DNA of 64,000 nt from Pigmentiphaga humi (GCF_900606115.1 NZ_UWPJ01000005.1:372001-436000); one strand, 5' to 3'; counted from the stretch's first letter, positions 7,836 to 18,143 are shown. Notes: generated by a model from the letters alone, not told the origin. Made by a program: numbers and translations.

Positions 7836-8984
7836 ATGAACGCACTGGAGTGCGTCGTTCTTCGGGGCGGCAGCAGCAAGGGAATCTACATCGAGCGCGA
7901 CCTGTTGCCCGCGCCCGGCCCGCAGCGCGACCAGCTCATCCTGGACCTCTTCGGCAGTCCCGATGCACGCCAGGTGGACGGACTGGGCGGCGCGGACAAG
8001 CTCACCAGCAAGGTCGCCGTCATGGGCAAGCCCACGCGCGACGACTGCGACGTGGACTTCCTGTTCGGCCAGGTCGGCACCGCATTGCCGACCGTGGACT
8101 GGCGCAGCAACTGCGGCAATCTCTCGGCCGGCGCGGCCCTGTATGCCGTTTATCGCAACTATGCGCGCGGCGAAGGCAGCCATGCAGAGGTCGCCATCCA
8201 CCAGGTCAACACGGGCAGGAAACTCAAGGCGCGCGTCCCGCTCGAGCACGGCCTTCCGGCGCGGCATGGCGACTACGCGATAGGCGGCGTGCCGGGCACC
8301 GGCCCGCGCATCGAACTCGACTTCGGCGACTTCGGCGGCGCCACGCTGGATCGCGGCCTGCTGCCCACCGGCCACGTCGTCGACACCTTCGACATTCCCG
8401 GCATGGGCCCGCTGGAAGCCAGCGTGGTCGATGCCGCCAACCTGTGCATCTTCGTGCGCGCTGCCGATTTCGGTCTGGACGCGGCCGCCGACGTCGAGCA
8501 ATTGCAGGCCAATCCCGCGCTGGTGCGCCTGCTCGACGTGGTTCGCGGCGTGGTGTCCGAAGCCATCGGATTCGCCAGCGGCGACGTCGCGGCACGCATG
8601 CAGGCCAGCCTCAACCCCCTGCTGTTCCTGGTCGGCCCGGCGACTCCCTACAAAACCGCCAGCGGCCGGACCGTCGAGGCCGATCAGCAGGACATCACCG
8701 CCCGTTCGTTCTCGCGCACCTTCTCCAAGGCCTATCCGGTGACGGGCGCCGTCGCCACCGCAGCCGCCTGCGGCGTGCCGGGCAGCATCGCCCACCAGGC
8801 CGCACGCCTGCGGCCGACCGCAGAGGGCGCCTACGACGTGCGCATCGGCCACCCCGCGGGAGTCTTCCCCGTGCGCGCCGAGGTGGCCTGGCCCGGCGGC
8901 GTGCACACATTGCGTTCGGCCGTCCTGGGCCGTACCGCGCGCGTCCTGATGGACGGCCGGGCAGCGCTCAAGGGCGAGTACTGA
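7836..8984 (+). CDS. PrpF-family isomerase/tautomerase
   Basis: A 382-residue member of the PrpF family (diaminopimelate-epimerase-like fold). Visible family features are MNALECVVLRGGSSKGIY at the start, LGGADKLTSKVAV, WRSNCGNLSAGAALYA, and the C-terminal FSRTFSKAYPVTGAV segment. Known relatives include methylaconitate isomerase PrpF and 4-oxalomesaconate tautomerase GalD; all move double bonds or tautomerise di/tricarboxylates. No 2-methylcitrate gene is adjacent, so a role in catabolism of a tricarboxylate-like acid together with the following Bug and MFS genes is inferred. A ribosome site (aagaggagcagg) precedes ATG 7836. Confidence 0.88.
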   Translation: MNALECVVLRGGSSKGIYIERDLLPAPGPQRDQLILDLFGSPDARQVDGLGGADKLTSKVAVMGKPTRDDCDVDFLFGQVGTALPTVDWRSNCGNLSAGAALYAVYRNYARGEGSHAEVAIHQVNTGRKLKARVPLEHGLPARHGDYAIGGVPGTGPRIELDFGDFGGATLDRGLLPTGHVVDTFDIPGMGPLEASVVDAANLCIFVRAADFGLDAAADVEQLQANPALVRLLDVVRGVVSEAIGFASGDVAARMQASLNPLLFLVGPATPYKTASGRTVEADQQDITARSFSRTFSKAYPVTGAVATAAACGVPGSIAHQAARLRPTAEGAYDVRIGHPAGVFPVRAEVAWPGGVHTLRSAVLGRTARVLMDGRAALKGEY

Positions 8985-9058
8985 ATCCCGGTAATCATCC
9001 CGCCGGCCGCGCCGAGCGGGAGCAGCATTCGGAAACCACAAAAAGGAGCAGTAACACC

Positions 9059-10033
9059 ATGAGACATCTATTGACCCTGGCCACGGCGGGCCTCGGCCTG
9101 GCCCTGGCGGGACCGGCGGCGGCGCAGCAGGACTTCCCCAGCAAGCCGATACGCCTGGTCGTGGGCTACGGCGCCGGCGGCACCACCGACATCCTGGCGC
9201 GCGTCATCGCCGATAAATTGTCGGGCGTCGTCAAGCAAAGCATCGTGGTGGAGAACCGCACCGGCGCCGCCGGCGGCATCGCCGCGGCCACGGTCGCCCG
9301 CGCGCCCGCCGACGGCTACACCCTGTTCATGGGCACGGTCGCCAGCCACGGCATCAACCCCGCGCTGTACAAAAAGCTCGAATACGATCCCGTCGCCGAC
9401 TTCTCGCCCGTCGCCTTGGTCGCCACCATCCCGCTGGTCCTGGTCGTCAACAACCAGCTGCCGGTCAAGGACGTGCCCGAACTGATCGCGCTCGCCAAGC
9501 GCAAGCCCGGCGAGCTGAACTACTCCTCCGGCGGCAACGGCTCGCCCGTCCATCTGGCCGGCGAACTGTTCGCCCACACCGCGGGCCTGCAGCTCACCCA
9601 CGTCCCCTACCGCAGCGGCGCGCAAGGCAACGCCTCGGTCATCGGCGGCGAAACCCAGCTCAGCTTCGCCCTGCTGCCGGCCATCATGCCCCAGCTGCAG
9701 GCCAACCAGGTCCGCCCGCTCGCGCTGACCGTCAAGGACCGCTCGGCCGTCCTGCCCGACGTCAAGCCGCTGCCCGAATACAAGGGCTTCGAGAAATATT
9801 CGGTGAACTCCTGGAACGCCGTGTTCGCCCCGAAGGGCACGCCGGCCGGCATCATCGCCAAGCTCGACACCGCGATTGCCAAGGCCTTGCAGGATCCGGA
9901 CCTGAAGGCGCGCTTCGCCGCAGCGGGCGCGGACCCGACCTTCAGCGACGCCAAGGAACTGGACGGCTTCGTCAAGGAAGAGCTGGCCAAGTGGAAGGCG
10001 GTCGTGACGCAGGCGAAGATCGAACTGGAGTAA
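9059..10033 (+). CDS. Bug-family TTT solute-binding protein
   Basis: A 324-residue Bug/TctC protein. The signal peptide ends at about GPAAAQQ; the mature start DFPSKPIRLVVGYGAGGTTD and the motifs VENRTGAAGGIA and APADGYTLFMG are characteristic. ATG 9059 is preceded by AAAAGGAG about 11 bases upstream. It follows the PrpF-like gene by 74 bases in the same direction, so a carboxylate that feeds that isomerase is a reasonable guess for its ligand. Confidence 0.92.
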   Translation: MRHLLTLATAGLGLALAGPAAAQQDFPSKPIRLVVGYGAGGTTDILARVIADKLSGVVKQSIVVENRTGAAGGIAAATVARAPADGYTLFMGTVASHGINPALYKKLEYDPVADFSPVALVATIPLVLVVNNQLPVKDVPELIALAKRKPGELNYSSGGNGSPVHLAGELFAHTAGLQLTHVPYRSGAQGNASVIGGETQLSFALLPAIMPQLQANQVRPLALTVKDRSAVLPDVKPLPEYKGFEKYSVNSWNAVFAPKGTPAGIIAKLDTAIAKALQDPDLKARFAAAGADPTFSDAKELDGFVKEELAKWKAVVTQAKIELE

Positions 10034-10042
10034 TCCGGGCTT

Positions 10043-10070
10043 GCCGCTGCCGGCGTCGGCCGGCAGCGGC
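10043..10070. repeat. Perfect 12-bp stem-loop after Bug gene
   Basis: GCCGCTGCCGGC and GCCGGCAGCGGC form a perfect 12-bp stem with a GTCG loop, 9 bases after the Bug stop. There is no T-run, so it may act as an mRNA 3'-end stabiliser or attenuating structure between the Bug and MFS genes. Confidence 0.55.
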
Positions 10071-10227
10071 CATACCCTGCTCCCTGCATGGCCGGACCGG
10101 TCATGGTACCCTGGCGCTCGCCCGCCCGGCCAAGAACCGGGGCGGACGACGGAAGCCATCGACGGCCTTCCGATAGGCCGTTGCCCTCCCGCCCGGCGCG
10201 CGAGGCCACGAATGGGTATCTGACGAT

Positions 10228-11454
10228 ATGGCTTCCCTTCCGCAGGTCGATTCCAGGGCATCCTGGATCATCGCAACCGTCGCCCTCTGCTGTCTGGGCA
10301 TGACGTTCGGCGCGCCGCTGGTTTCCACGGTCGGGCTCAAGGCGATCGCCGGAGAAATGGGCGGAGCGCGCTCCGTGCCCGCATTGGGAGGATCGCTGGC
10401 CTGGCTCGGCTCCGCGCTGGGCGGCGTGCTGATGGGGCGGCTCGCGCATCGCTTCGGCGTGCGCTGGACGGTGATGATCGGCGCCGTATCGGTCTGCCTG
10501 GGCCTGTTCATTTCCACCCTGGGCGAGCCCTGGCTGCTGTACATCGGCCACGGCGTGTTCATCGGGTTCTTCGGCATGGGCGGCCTGAACGCGCCGCTGT
10601 ACGTCTACGTCAGCCAGTGGTTCGAACGCCGGCGCGGCTCCGCGCTGGCCCTGCTGTCGAGCGGAAGCTACATCGCCGGCGTCGTATGGCCCCTCGTGTT
10701 CGAGCACACCATCGCCACCTGGGGCTGGCGCGCGACCATGCTGGGCTACGGCCTGCTCGAGGCCATCGTCGTCCTGACGCTGGCGGTGCGTTTCCTCCAG
10801 CCTGCCGGCGATGCGCCCGTCCGCGCCGCGGACCGCACCGGCAGCGAAGCCGCCACCGTATTCGGCCTGCGCCCGAACGTCATCTTCGTCATGCTGGCCA
10901 GCGCCGCCTTCCTCTGCTGTATCCCCATGGCCATGCCCCAGGGCCACCTCGTCGCACTGTGCTCCGATCGCGGCCTTCCGGCAGCCGTGGGCGCCGCCAT
11001 GCTCTCGATCCTGCTGGCCGCTGCCTTCATCAGCCGGCAGGCATGGGGACTCGTCGCCGACCGCATCGGCGGACTGCGGACCGCGCTGATCAGTTCAGTC
11101 ATGCAGGTCATCGCCGTCTCGGGCTATCTCTACGTCACCGAGCAATTCGGGCTCTTCACCGTATCCATCGCCTTCGGCCTGGGCTTCAGCGCCCTGATTC
11201 CCGCCTACGTCCTAGCCGTGCGCGAGACCTTTCCCGCCAAGGAGGCCTACTGGCGAGTGCCCTCGCTGATGCTGATGAGCGGTTGCGGCATGGCGGTGGG
11301 CGGATGGCTTGCGGGGTACATGTACGACCAGCATGCGTCGTACGATCCGGCCTTCCTGGCCGGGGTGCTGTCCAACCTGGCCAACCTGGTGCTGCTGGGG
11401 ACGCTGGTCGTATTGCAGGTCAGGTGGATGCGGCGGCGTCTGGCGCTAGGCTAG
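10228..11454 (+). CDS. MFS transporter
   Basis: A 408-residue major facilitator with about 12 hydrophobic segments. The loop [17 protein letters not shown] after the second segment matches MFS motif A, and the overall pattern resembles the monocarboxylate/oxalate-formate antiporter type. It follows the PrpF-Bug pair after 194 bases containing a strong hairpin. It may import or export the acid handled by those genes; the substrate is not determinable. Its last 9 bases overlap the convergent YaiI-family gene. Confidence 0.85.
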   Translation: MASLPQVDSRASWIIATVALCCLGMTFGAPLVSTVGLKAIAGEMGGARSVPALGGSLAWLGSALGGVLMGRLAHRFGVRWTVMIGAVSVCLGLFISTLGEPWLLYIGHGVFIGFFGMGGLNAPLYVYVSQWFERRRGSALALLSSGSYIAGVVWPLVFEHTIATWGWRATMLGYGLLEAIVVLTLAVRFLQPAGDAPVRAADRTGSEAATVFGLRPNVIFVMLASAAFLCCIPMAMPQGHLVALCSDRGLPAAVGAAMLSILLAAAFISRQAWGLVADRIGGLRTALISSVMQVIAVSGYLYVTEQFGLFTVSIAFGLGFSALIPAYVLAVRETFPAKEAYWRVPSLMLMSGCGMAVGGWLAGYMYDQHASYDPAFLAGVLSNLANLVLLGTLVVLQVRWMRRRLALG

Positions 11455-11952
11455 GCCGGGCATCCCGCTGGGCCGGCCCGCCAGGGCGCTTTGCAGGAAC
11501 CGGTCCAGCGCATTGCCGAACGCCCGCCGGTCCGCCTGGCTGAACGCCGACGGCCCGCCCGTCGCCACGCCGCTCGACCGCAGTTCCTCCAGCATGTCCC
11601 GCATCGCCAGGCGCTCGCCTATGGTCGCCTCGGTATAGCGCTCGCCGCGCGGATTCAACACCGCCGCGCCTTTCTTGAGCACCTCGGCAGCCAAGGGAAT
11701 GTCGCCCGTAATCACCAGATCCCCCGTCGCCGCCTGCGCGGCGATATACGCATCGGCCACATCGAAACCGCGCGGCACCTGTACCGCGCTCACCCAGCGC
11801 GACGGCGGCGTGCGCAGCATCTGGTTGGCGACCAGCGTGACCTGGACCGTGCAACGGTCGGCGGCGCGGAACAGGATGTCCTTGACGACGGCGGGGCAGG
11901 CGTCGGCGTCGACCCAGATGCGCAGGGGGGAGGAATTCGTGACTGGGGGCAT
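11446..11952 (-). CDS. YaiI/YqxD family (UPF0178, DUF188) protein
   Basis: A 168-residue protein with the family's PIN-like pattern: [17 protein letters not shown] at the start, [23 protein letters not shown] in the middle, and a late [16 protein letters not shown]. These proteins are widespread and have a NYN/PIN-type nuclease-like fold, but no confirmed reaction. It is convergent with the MFS gene, overlapping its stop by 9 bases. Confidence 0.88.
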   Translation of the reverse strand: MPPVTNSSPLRIWVDADACPAVVKDILFRAADRCTVQVTLVANQMLRTPPSRWVSAVQVPRGFDVADAYIAAQAATGDLVITGDIPLAAEVLKKGAAVLNPRGERYTEATIGERLAMRDMLEELRSSGVATGGPSAFSQADRRAFGNALDRFLQSALAGRPSGMPGLA

Positions 11953-12038
11953 TATGGAGCTTGGCGCGTTGGGGGAGGCTTCATTGCTTCCTTATTGCTC
12001 GAGTTGCTGCGTACTGAGTTGCGGCATCTTTTCGACAT

Positions 12039-13934
12039 TCATGATTCATTTCTTTCCATACTTCGGTATGCCTGCTGCGGCGAATTGGGCGTATCCGGTA
12101 GAGTCATAACGATGCGCTTCTGCGCCAGCAGGGGGCGCAGGTAGTTCTGTCGAATGGTTTCCGGATTGCGGGATAGGATTAGAGAAAGTTCCTCGACCTT
12201 CCAGGATTGGTATTGGCATAGTGCGACGACCAGATCCCGTACCTGTTCTGGAGGATGCCGCTGGCCCAATCCGCCGACCCTCGCGGCTAACTGACCTGGC
12301 AGTTGGTTCAGCAGAGTGTTACGCGCCTCGGATTCAAGGTTGCTGGATAAGAAACCGGGCTTACTAGATAAGGAACTCGGCTTACTAGATAAGCCGTCTG
12401 ACTCGCTAGATAACGGCTCAGACTTGCTATCTTGTTCGCCTGCTTTTCCGATCAGTCGCTCGGTAGGCTGATACCAAGTGGCAGAGCCCCTCCCCTGCTG
12501 GCTCAACAAACCTGCATCGCGCAGTTTGCGTAGTGCGGCACTGGCGGCCAGCGCATCAACCTTGTTCAAAGCACGGTAAGTGGCGTTATCGATGACGCCG
12601 GCCTCACGAGCTACGATCAAGGCACGCGCCTCTTCATCGGATAGATGGAGTTCTCGGAATCGGCCAAGCCAACGGATGTCGTCCTCACCCAGGAAATGAT
12701 GGAAGAGGAACTGAGTAATGAACTGGTCCTGCCCTCGGTCGGATTCAAACAAGGGGGGCGCCAACCCGGCCGCGTCCATGGCCTCGCGAATAGCGCGGAT
12801 GCCGCTGCCTTTGGTTTCGGCGAAGCGGGTTTCATGTAGTACTGCGGCAATGGTCGGGTTGCGTGGCATGGAGCCGGGTTCACCCAGATGCTCTGGTGAC
12901 TTCAGCGAAAAACCAGGATTACGGATTTCCAGCCGATTTGCATAACGGATGACCTGCACGGGAGCATGGGTACGGTAGCTACGGTGCATCAAAGCGTTGA
13001 CCAGGGCCTCACGCAGTGCCCGCAATGGGATGACAGGTTTGTCACTACGTTGCAAAGAGCCTTCATCAAGACCGAAGGCCTTGGGCAGGTCGTCCAGAAT
13101 AGCGGCCTGAGTGCGACGCAACAGGCTGAATAGGGGAGCACGCAGTTCTACAGTGTCGAAACGGCGTTCCGCGTGCGGCATCCACTCACGGCCGGGTACG
13201 CGAATGTAATCCACTCGCGTCATGGGAAAACTACGCCGCAGGGCCAAAACCTTACCAAACAATAGTAAACCGGCAACGGTGGGTTTCCATTGACCTGTTG
13301 CATCGCGCCGAATGGCCTTCAAAGCCTGAAGCAACTCGGTGTCGGTCCAGCGTAGTTCCTCAGCATCCGGGTTGGCTTCCGCACGGGCCTGCCGATAGTC
13401 GGCAATAGCGGCCTCGTCAAGGTCGTCTAGTTCCGCATCGGGTACCAGGCCGGCATCAAAGCTTTCTTGCTGGCGCGATTGATAAAAAATGGTCAAATCA
13501 TCTTCGGTACAGCGCTGGTCGCTGCTACCGATTCGGCGGAAAGCTCCCCTTGGCAGGCCGGTGGATTTGAAATAGACGGGTTTGTCCTGCGGCATGGCTT
13601 CGGGTACGAACACGACGATGACCGGCTTGTCGTCGAGAGTTTCGGTTCTGATATCCACACGCAGCGGCTGGTTGAATACACTGGCGCATTGGCTAGCCAA
13701 ATCAGCACTGAGCTTGTCGGGATGGGATACCCCTTCTACCTCGTATCCAGGGAATAGCGCCATTTCTTCTCGAATGACGCCCAGCAGCAGCCAGCCTCCC
13801 CCCAAGCCCGGTTCGTTGGCAAAAGCACAGATGGTTTCCAACATTGATTTGCCGCTTTCCCGAGCGCGCTTGGCCTCGATACGCTCATTTTCATCCAATA
13901 GATTCAAACGTTGCAGCAATTCGTATGCATTCAT
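12039..13934 (-). CDS. AlbA_2 / HATPase-type DNA-binding regulator-like accessory protein
   Basis: A 631-residue protein from ATG 13934; the frame is open to a TTG at 13991, but ATG 13934 has GGAAG 6 bases upstream. The N-terminus has an AlbA_2 (Schlafen-like) pattern, ENERIEAKRA...ICAFANEPGLGGGWLLLGV. The middle has a GHKL-type ATPase pattern with LREALVNALMHRSY and ETKGSGIRAIREAM, and winged-helix-like regions follow. Near the C-terminus a serine-rich linker of 21-bp repeats encodes LSSK-type units. Base composition is clearly lower in GC than the neighbours, suggesting transfer. Relatives are annotated as ATP-binding or putative transcriptional regulators; some are linked to defence, but no partner is seen here. 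Confidence 0.8.
   Translation of the reverse strand: MNAYELLQRLNLLDENERIEAKRARESGKSMLETICAFANEPGLGGGWLLLGVIREEMALFPGYEVEGVSHPDKLSADLASQCASVFNQPLRVDIRTETLDDKPVIVVFVPEAMPQDKPVYFKSTGLPRGAFRRIGSSDQRCTEDDLTIFYQSRQQESFDAGLVPDAELDDLDEAAIADYRQARAEANPDAEELRWTDTELLQALKAIRRDATGQWKPTVAGLLLFGKVLALRRSFPMTRVDYIRVPGREWMPHAERRFDTVELRAPLFSLLRRTQAAILDDLPKAFGLDEGSLQRSDKPVIPLRALREALVNALMHRSYRTHAPVQVIRYANRLEIRNPGFSLKSPEHLGEPGSMPRNPTIAAVLHETRFAETKGSGIRAIREAMDAAGLAPPLFESDRGQDQFITQFLFHHFLGEDDIRWLGRFRELHLSDEEARALIVAREAGVIDNATYRALNKVDALAASAALRKLRDAGLLSQQGRGSATWYQPTERLIGKAGEQDSKSEPLSSESDGLSSKPSSLSSKPGFLSSNLESEARNTLLNQLPGQLAARVGGLGQRHPPEQVRDLVVALCQYQSWKVEELSLILSRNPETIRQNYLRPLLAQKRIVMTLPDTPNSPQQAYRSMERNES
12343..12433 (-). 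repeat. 21-bp tandem repeat within AlbA_2 gene
   Basis: The octamer CT(A/G)GATAA begins at 12343, 12364, 12385 and 12406, and a degenerate copy starts at 12427, an exact 21-base period. On the coding strand it gives heptapeptides of the type LSSKPSS/LSSKPGF, a flexible linker between the ATPase and winged-helix parts. Confidence 0.85.
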
Positions 13935-14103
13935 GAGCCACTTCCAAGCTATTCGGGTGTCCGCGCTTCTGCGGTTGTCATGGGAAAACAAGTGGTATTT
14001 TTTGTTTCGTTCATCCCGTTTGGGATTTGCGACATCCGTTTAATTTTCGCCGGTTAGGTGGGTTCGATCGGCCCGTATGTGTTTTTGCCAAGGGTTTTTG
14101 AGC

Positions 14104-15480
14104 TCACTTCCCAATACAAAACCGAGAAAAAATCACCCCCAGCAAATCATCGCTGCTGAACTCCCCTGTAATCGACGTCAGCGCCTCGTGCGCCAACCTC
14201 AATTCCTCCGCGAACAAATCCAGCACCCGATCGCTCTGCGCCGCATGCTCGCCCGCGATCTCCAGGTGATCCGCGGTCACCAGCAGCGCCTGGATATGCC
14301 GCTCGCGCGCCAGGTAGGGCGATTCGAACGAAGGGTTCCAGCCGGCGATCGCGAGCAGTTCCTGCTTGAGCGCGTCCAGCCCTTCTCCGGTCCGCGCCGA
14401 GACGTATAGCCGCTTGGTGCCTTCGGCCTGTTGCTGTGCGACCTGCCCCGGTTCGGCCAGGTCCATCTTGTTGACGACCTCGAGCACGGGCGTGCGCGGA
14501 GGCAGCTTCGAGGTGATGGCCGCATCGAGTTCGGGCCCGGGGCGGGTGGCGTCGATGAGGTGGACGATGACGTCGGCTTTGCCAATCTCGGCCCAGGTGC
14601 GTTCTATGCCGATGCGCTCGACGGTGTCTTCGGTGTCGCGCAGGCCGGCGGTGTCGACGATGTGGAGCGGCACGCCGTCGATGGCGATTTCTTGGACGAC
14701 TTTGTCGCGGGTGGTGCCGGCGATGGGGGTGACGATGGCGGCTTCGAAGCCGGCCAGGGCGTTGAGCAGGCTGGATTTGCCGACGTTGGGCTGGCCGGCG
14801 AGCACGACGTGCAGGCCTTCGCGCAGGATGGCGCCCTGGCGGGCCTGGGAGAGTAGGCGGGCGAGGTCGGACTGGATGACCGCCAGGGTTTCGCGGGCCT
14901 GGTATTTCTCGAGGAATTCGATTTCTTCTTCGGGGAAGTCCAGGGTGGCTTCGACCAGCATGCGCAGATGGACGATGCGGTCGGCCAGGCCGTGGACTTC
15001 GTTGGAGAAGGCGCCGGTGAGGGAGGCTGCGGCGCTGCGCGCCGCAGCTTCGGACGAGGCGTCGATGAGGTCGGCGACGGCTTCGGCCTGGGCCAGGTCC
15101 ATGCGGTCGTTGAGGAAGGCGCGGCGGGTGAATTCTCCCGGCTCGGCCAGGCGCATGCCGGTTTCGCGGCCGGCCTGCAGGCAGCGCGCCAGCAGCCGGC
15201 GCAGCACGACGGGGCCGCCGTGTCCTTGCAGTTCGAGCACGTGTTCGCCGGTGTAGGAGTGCGGCGCGGGGAAGGAGAGCGCGATGCCTTCGTCGATGGC
15301 GGTGCCGCCGGCGTCGCGGAACGGCAGGTAGTGGGCGTGGCGCGGCGTGAGCGTACGGCCCAGCAGCTCGCGCATGAGGCCGTCGAGCGGCTGGCGGGAG
15401 GAGACGCGCACCACGCCTATGCCGCCGCGTCCGGCGGCGGTGGCGATGGCGGCGATGGGATCCTGGTCGGAATGGGACAT
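14104..15480 (-). CDS. mnmE: tRNA uridine-5-carboxymethylaminomethyl modification GTPase
   Basis: A 458-residue MnmE (TrmE). The N-terminal domain has [19 protein letters not shown] and the folate-binding region; the G domain has [19 protein letters not shown] and [13 protein letters not shown], with NKMD as the base-specificity motif. The C-terminus ends in the conserved FCIGK, whose cysteine is catalytic. With MnmG it modifies wobble uridines of tRNA. It is transcribed in the same direction as yidC but is separated from it by an intrinsic terminator, so it probably has its own promoter. Confidence 0.97.
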   Translation of the reverse strand: MSHSDQDPIAAIATAAGRGGIGVVRVSSRQPLDGLMRELLGRTLTPRHAHYLPFRDAGGTAIDEGIALSFPAPHSYTGEHVLELQGHGGPVVLRRLLARCLQAGRETGMRLAEPGEFTRRAFLNDRMDLAQAEAVADLIDASSEAAARSAAASLTGAFSNEVHGLADRIVHLRMLVEATLDFPEEEIEFLEKYQARETLAVIQSDLARLLSQARQGAILREGLHVVLAGQPNVGKSSLLNALAGFEAAIVTPIAGTTRDKVVQEIAIDGVPLHIVDTAGLRDTEDTVERIGIERTWAEIGKADVIVHLIDATRPGPELDAAITSKLPPRTPVLEVVNKMDLAEPGQVAQQQAEGTKRLYVSARTGEGLDALKQELLAIAGWNPSFESPYLARERHIQALLVTADHLEIAGEHAAQSDRVLDLFAEELRLAHEALTSITGEFSSDDLLGVIFSRFCIGK

Positions 15481-15514
15481 GGCGGGAATGAGCGCTGGCG
15501 GGCGTTGCCCACAC

Positions 15515-15549
15515 TGTAAAACAAACGGCCCCGGACGAAGCCGGGGCCG
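15515..15549 (-). terminator. Rho-independent terminator after yidC
   Basis: On the minus strand CGGCCCCGG, loop CTTCGT, CCGGGGCCG is followed by TTTGTTTTACA: a perfect 9-bp GC stem and a T-rich tail, between yidC and mnmE. Confidence 0.85.
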
Positions 15550-15589
15550 CGAAGCACGTCCGGGGCGGCGCGGCCGCCCCGCGATGCCG

Positions 15590-17272
15590 TCAGGCTTTCA
15601 CCAGGTGGTGGGTGACGTACCACTGCTGCGCGATGGACAGCACGTTGTTCACGACCCAGTACAGCACCAGGCCGGCGGGGAAGAAGAACATCATGCCGCC
15701 GAACACCAGGGGCATGATCATCATGACCTTGGCCTGCACGGGATCGGGCGGCGTGGGGTTGAGCTTCATCTGCAGGAACATGGTGGCCATCATGATGGCG
15801 GGCAGGATGAACCAGGGATCGGTCGCCGCCAGGTCGTGCACCCACAGTATCCACGGCGCGTTGCGCATTTCGACGCTGGCCAGCAGCACCCAGTACAGCG
15901 AGATGAACACGGGCACCTGGACGATCATCGGCAGGCAGCCGCCGATGGGATTGATCTTCTCGGTGCGGTACAGCTCCATCATCGCCACGTTGAGTTTCTG
16001 GCGGTCGTCGCCGTACTTTTCCTTGAGCGCCTGCATGCGCGGAGCGACCTTCTTCATGCGGGCCATGGACTTGTAGCCGGCGGCCGACAGCGGGAAGAAC
16101 ACGAGCTTGATGATCACCGTCAGCGCGACGATGGTCCAGCCCCAGTTGCCCAGTATCTTGTGCAGCCAGGTCATCAGCAGGAACAGCGGCTTGGCGATGA
16201 TGGTCAGCCAGCCGTAGTCCACCACGAGGTCCAGCCCGGGGGCGATGGCGGCCATGGCGGCCTGGTCCTGCGGGCCGATCCACAGGCGCGCGTCGACGGT
16301 GCTGCCGGTGCCGGGCGCCAGCGTGCCGACCGGCTCGATGGCGCGCACGGCGTAGAGGTTGCTGCCGACCTTGGTCATGTCGTAGTTGCGGGCCACGCCT
16401 TCGGGCGGCACCCAGGCCACGGCGAAGTAGTGCTGGATCATGCCCAGCCAGCCGTCGTTGGCCGATTTGGCGAAGCTGGCCTTGCCCTTTTCGATGTCCG
16501 AGAAGTTGACCTTCTGGAATTTGCCTTCGGCGGTGTAGACGGCCGGGCCGGTGAAGGTGTTGTAGAAGTGGCTTTCGCCGGGCGGCTTGTTGCCGTCGCG
16601 GGTCAGCTGGAAGTACAGCGAAGGCGTGACGGGCTCGGCGCTGACGTTGACCAGGTTGTGCCGCACGTCGATGGCATAGCCGCCGCGGTGCAGGATGTAG
16701 GTCTTGAGCACCTTGACGCCGCCGCTTTCGGCTTCGAACGAGACCTCGAGCGTGTCGCCGGTCAGTTCGCGCGCCGGGGTGGTGATGCGGAACGGCGTGC
16801 GGTGCGTGGGGAAGGAAGCGCCGCTGGCGGCGCCGACGACGCCGCTCTGCGCCAGGTAGACGCGTTGGGCGGAATCGTCCAGCAGCACGGTGGGACGCTC
16901 GCGGTCGTCGCTGTCGCCGTGCTTGAGCAGCTCGGCCTTGACGATCTGGGCGCCCAGCGTGTCGAAGGTCAGGCGCAGCACGTCGGTGGTGATGACGACC
17001 TTTTCGGCCGCGACCGGCGTGGCCTGCTGGGCCGGCGCGGAGGCGCCGGGGACGGCATCGCTGCCCGCCGCGGGCGCGGGCGCGCTATCGGCGCTGGGCA
17101 CGCCGGCCTGGTCGGCGGGCGGCTGGGCGGCAGGGTTCTGGGGAGCGGTCGCCGTCTTGGCGGGCGCGGATCCGAACATCGAAGGATGTCCGTTGTGTTT
17201 CTGCCAGCCATCCCACAGGAAAAGCAGGGATAGCGAAAAAATCATCCAGAGGATGGTGCGTTGCATGTCCAT
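15590..17272 (-). CDS. yidC: Membrane protein insertase YidC
   Basis: A 560-residue YidC/Oxa1 insertase. The N-terminus [20 protein letters not shown] is the first membrane segment, followed by an Ala/Pro-rich stretch and the periplasmic beta-sandwich domain. The C-terminal insertase core contains [21 protein letters not shown]-like and [20 protein letters not shown] motifs. It inserts inner-membrane proteins alone or with SecYEG. It is the last gene of the rpmH-rnpA-yidD-yidC cluster, with a terminator 40 bases downstream. Confidence 0.97.
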   Translation of the reverse strand: MDMQRTILWMIFSLSLLFLWDGWQKHNGHPSMFGSAPAKTATAPQNPAAQPPADQAGVPSADSAPAPAAGSDAVPGASAPAQQATPVAAEKVVITTDVLRLTFDTLGAQIVKAELLKHGDSDDRERPTVLLDDSAQRVYLAQSGVVGAASGASFPTHRTPFRITTPARELTGDTLEVSFEAESGGVKVLKTYILHRGGYAIDVRHNLVNVSAEPVTPSLYFQLTRDGNKPPGESHFYNTFTGPAVYTAEGKFQKVNFSDIEKGKASFAKSANDGWLGMIQHYFAVAWVPPEGVARNYDMTKVGSNLYAVRAIEPVGTLAPGTGSTVDARLWIGPQDQAAMAAIAPGLDLVVDYGWLTIIAKPLFLLMTWLHKILGNWGWTIVALTVIIKLVFFPLSAAGYKSMARMKKVAPRMQALKEKYGDDRQKLNVAMMELYRTEKINPIGGCLPMIVQVPVFISLYWVLLASVEMRNAPWILWVHDLAATDPWFILPAIMMATMFLQMKLNPTPPDPVQAKVMMIMPLVFGGMMFFFPAGLVLYWVVNNVLSIAQQWYVTHHLVKA

Positions 17273-17314
17273 GGACGGTAGTTTCCAGTCGTCGCGGCAA
17301 AGTCCGCTAGTGTA

Positions 17315-17695
17315 CTAGGTCCCCCCCCTACGCGCTTCGCGCGCCCCCCCAGGGGGGCGGCACTGGCGGACCGGCTGAGCCGGATCCGCTGTGCCCTGGG
17401 TTTGGGCGTGCTTCGTGGGGGGGGATGTCGTTGGGTGTGCCGGCGGCACGGGATCAAGGCCGCCTTGCGCGTAGGGGTGGCAGCGGCAGATGCGGCGCAG
17501 GCCCAGGTAGGTGCCGCGGGCGGGGCCGTGTTGCTCGATGGCCTCGATGGTGTAGGCGGAACAGGTGGGGGTGAAGCGGCAGGATTGTCCGATCCAGGGG
17601 CTCAGGAAGTAGCGGTAGAAGCGGATGGGCCAGATCAGCAGGCGGCGCGCCGGCGTGGAACCCTTGGGTAATCCCTTGCCTGGTTGGTGCGTCAC
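17315..17695 (-). CDS. yidD: Membrane protein insertion efficiency factor YidD, with repeat-derived tail
   Basis: A 126-residue protein whose first 75 or so residues are canonical YidD: LLIWPIRFYRYFLSPWIGQS, CRFTPTCSAYTIEAIEQHG and CRCHPYAQGGLDPVP. YidD is a small amphipathic membrane-associated protein that aids YidC/Sec insertion. The remaining C-terminus (about GTADPAQPVRQCRPPGGARE to the stop) is encoded entirely by a copy of a GC-rich repeat (17321-17405) also found around gyrB, so the tail appears to be captured intergenic repeat rather than functional YidD sequence. Confidence 0.93.
   Translation of the reverse strand: MTHQPGKGLPKGSTPARRLLIWPIRFYRYFLSPWIGQSCRFTPTCSAYTIEAIEQHGPARGTYLGLRRICRCHPYAQGGLDPVPPAHPTTSPPTKHAQTQGTADPAQPVRQCRPPGGAREARRGGT
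17321..17405 (+). repeat. GC-rich 80-bp repeat, copy A (inside yidD 3' end)
   Basis: Begins with a C-run then CTACGCGCTTCGCGCG, another C-run/G-run hairpin, then CTGGCGGACCGG, AGCCGGATCCGCTG and CCTGGGTTTGGG. The same order occurs at 30507-30590 and, inverted, at 30694-30778. Confidence 0.85.
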
Positions 17696-17738
17696 GATTG
17701 TCTGTCCTCGCCGTTCGACCGCGCACGTGCGCGCCGGT

Positions 17739-18143
17739 CTATCCTGATTGCCCGTTTCCTGCCTGCTCCGGGACGGGCGCCGGCCGCCAGGCCTTGATCG
17801 CGCGGCCCAGGTGGGCGTTGATCTCCTGCCTGGCCTGGCGCTTGAGTTCCGTCAGCGAGCATGCGGGAATGCGGGCGTGCAATCTCAAGACATAATCGGC
17901 GGCCGGCAGTTCCGCGCGGCGCAGCCGGAAGGCCTCGCGCGCGACGCGCTTGAGGGCGCCGCGGCTGACCGACAGCGGCGCGAAACGCTTGCCCACGACC
18001 AAGCCCAGCCTGGGTTGGGCCGATGCGGCCGCGCTCAAAACAAAAAGCGCCCCTTTTGCAAGGCGGCGCCCTTTCAGCGCAGGGGCGAATTCCGCCGGGC
18101 TGCGCAGCCGCGCGGTGCCGGGGAAGGACGCGCGCGGATTCAA
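17739..18143 (-). CDS. rnpA: Ribonuclease P protein component
   Basis: The conserved part begins [20 protein letters not shown] and contains [20 protein letters not shown] followed by [11 protein letters not shown], the RNR-type basic signature that binds the RNase P RNA and pre-tRNA leader. No ATG is available in the frame; TTG at 18143 gives 134 residues, the usual family size, though a GTG further upstream would run through rpmH. The protein forms the 5' tRNA-processing holoenzyme with the rnpB RNA. It lies 67 bases after rpmH and 43 bases before yidD. Confidence 0.9.
   Translation of the reverse strand: MNPRASFPGTARLRSPAEFAPALKGRRLAKGALFVLSAAASAQPRLGLVVGKRFAPLSVSRGALKRVAREAFRLRRAELPAADYVLRLHARIPACSLTELKRQARQEINAHLGRAIKAWRPAPVPEQAGNGQSG

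Noticed and set aside
12343-12433. Possible CRISPR-like array
   Set aside because: The period is only 21 bases with no unique spacers and lies in frame inside a gene; it is a coding tandem repeat.
12039-13934. Multi-gene phage-defence island
   Set aside because: Only one lower-GC accessory gene is present, flanked directly by yaiI-type and mnmE core genes; no nuclease, methylase or toxin partner is visible.
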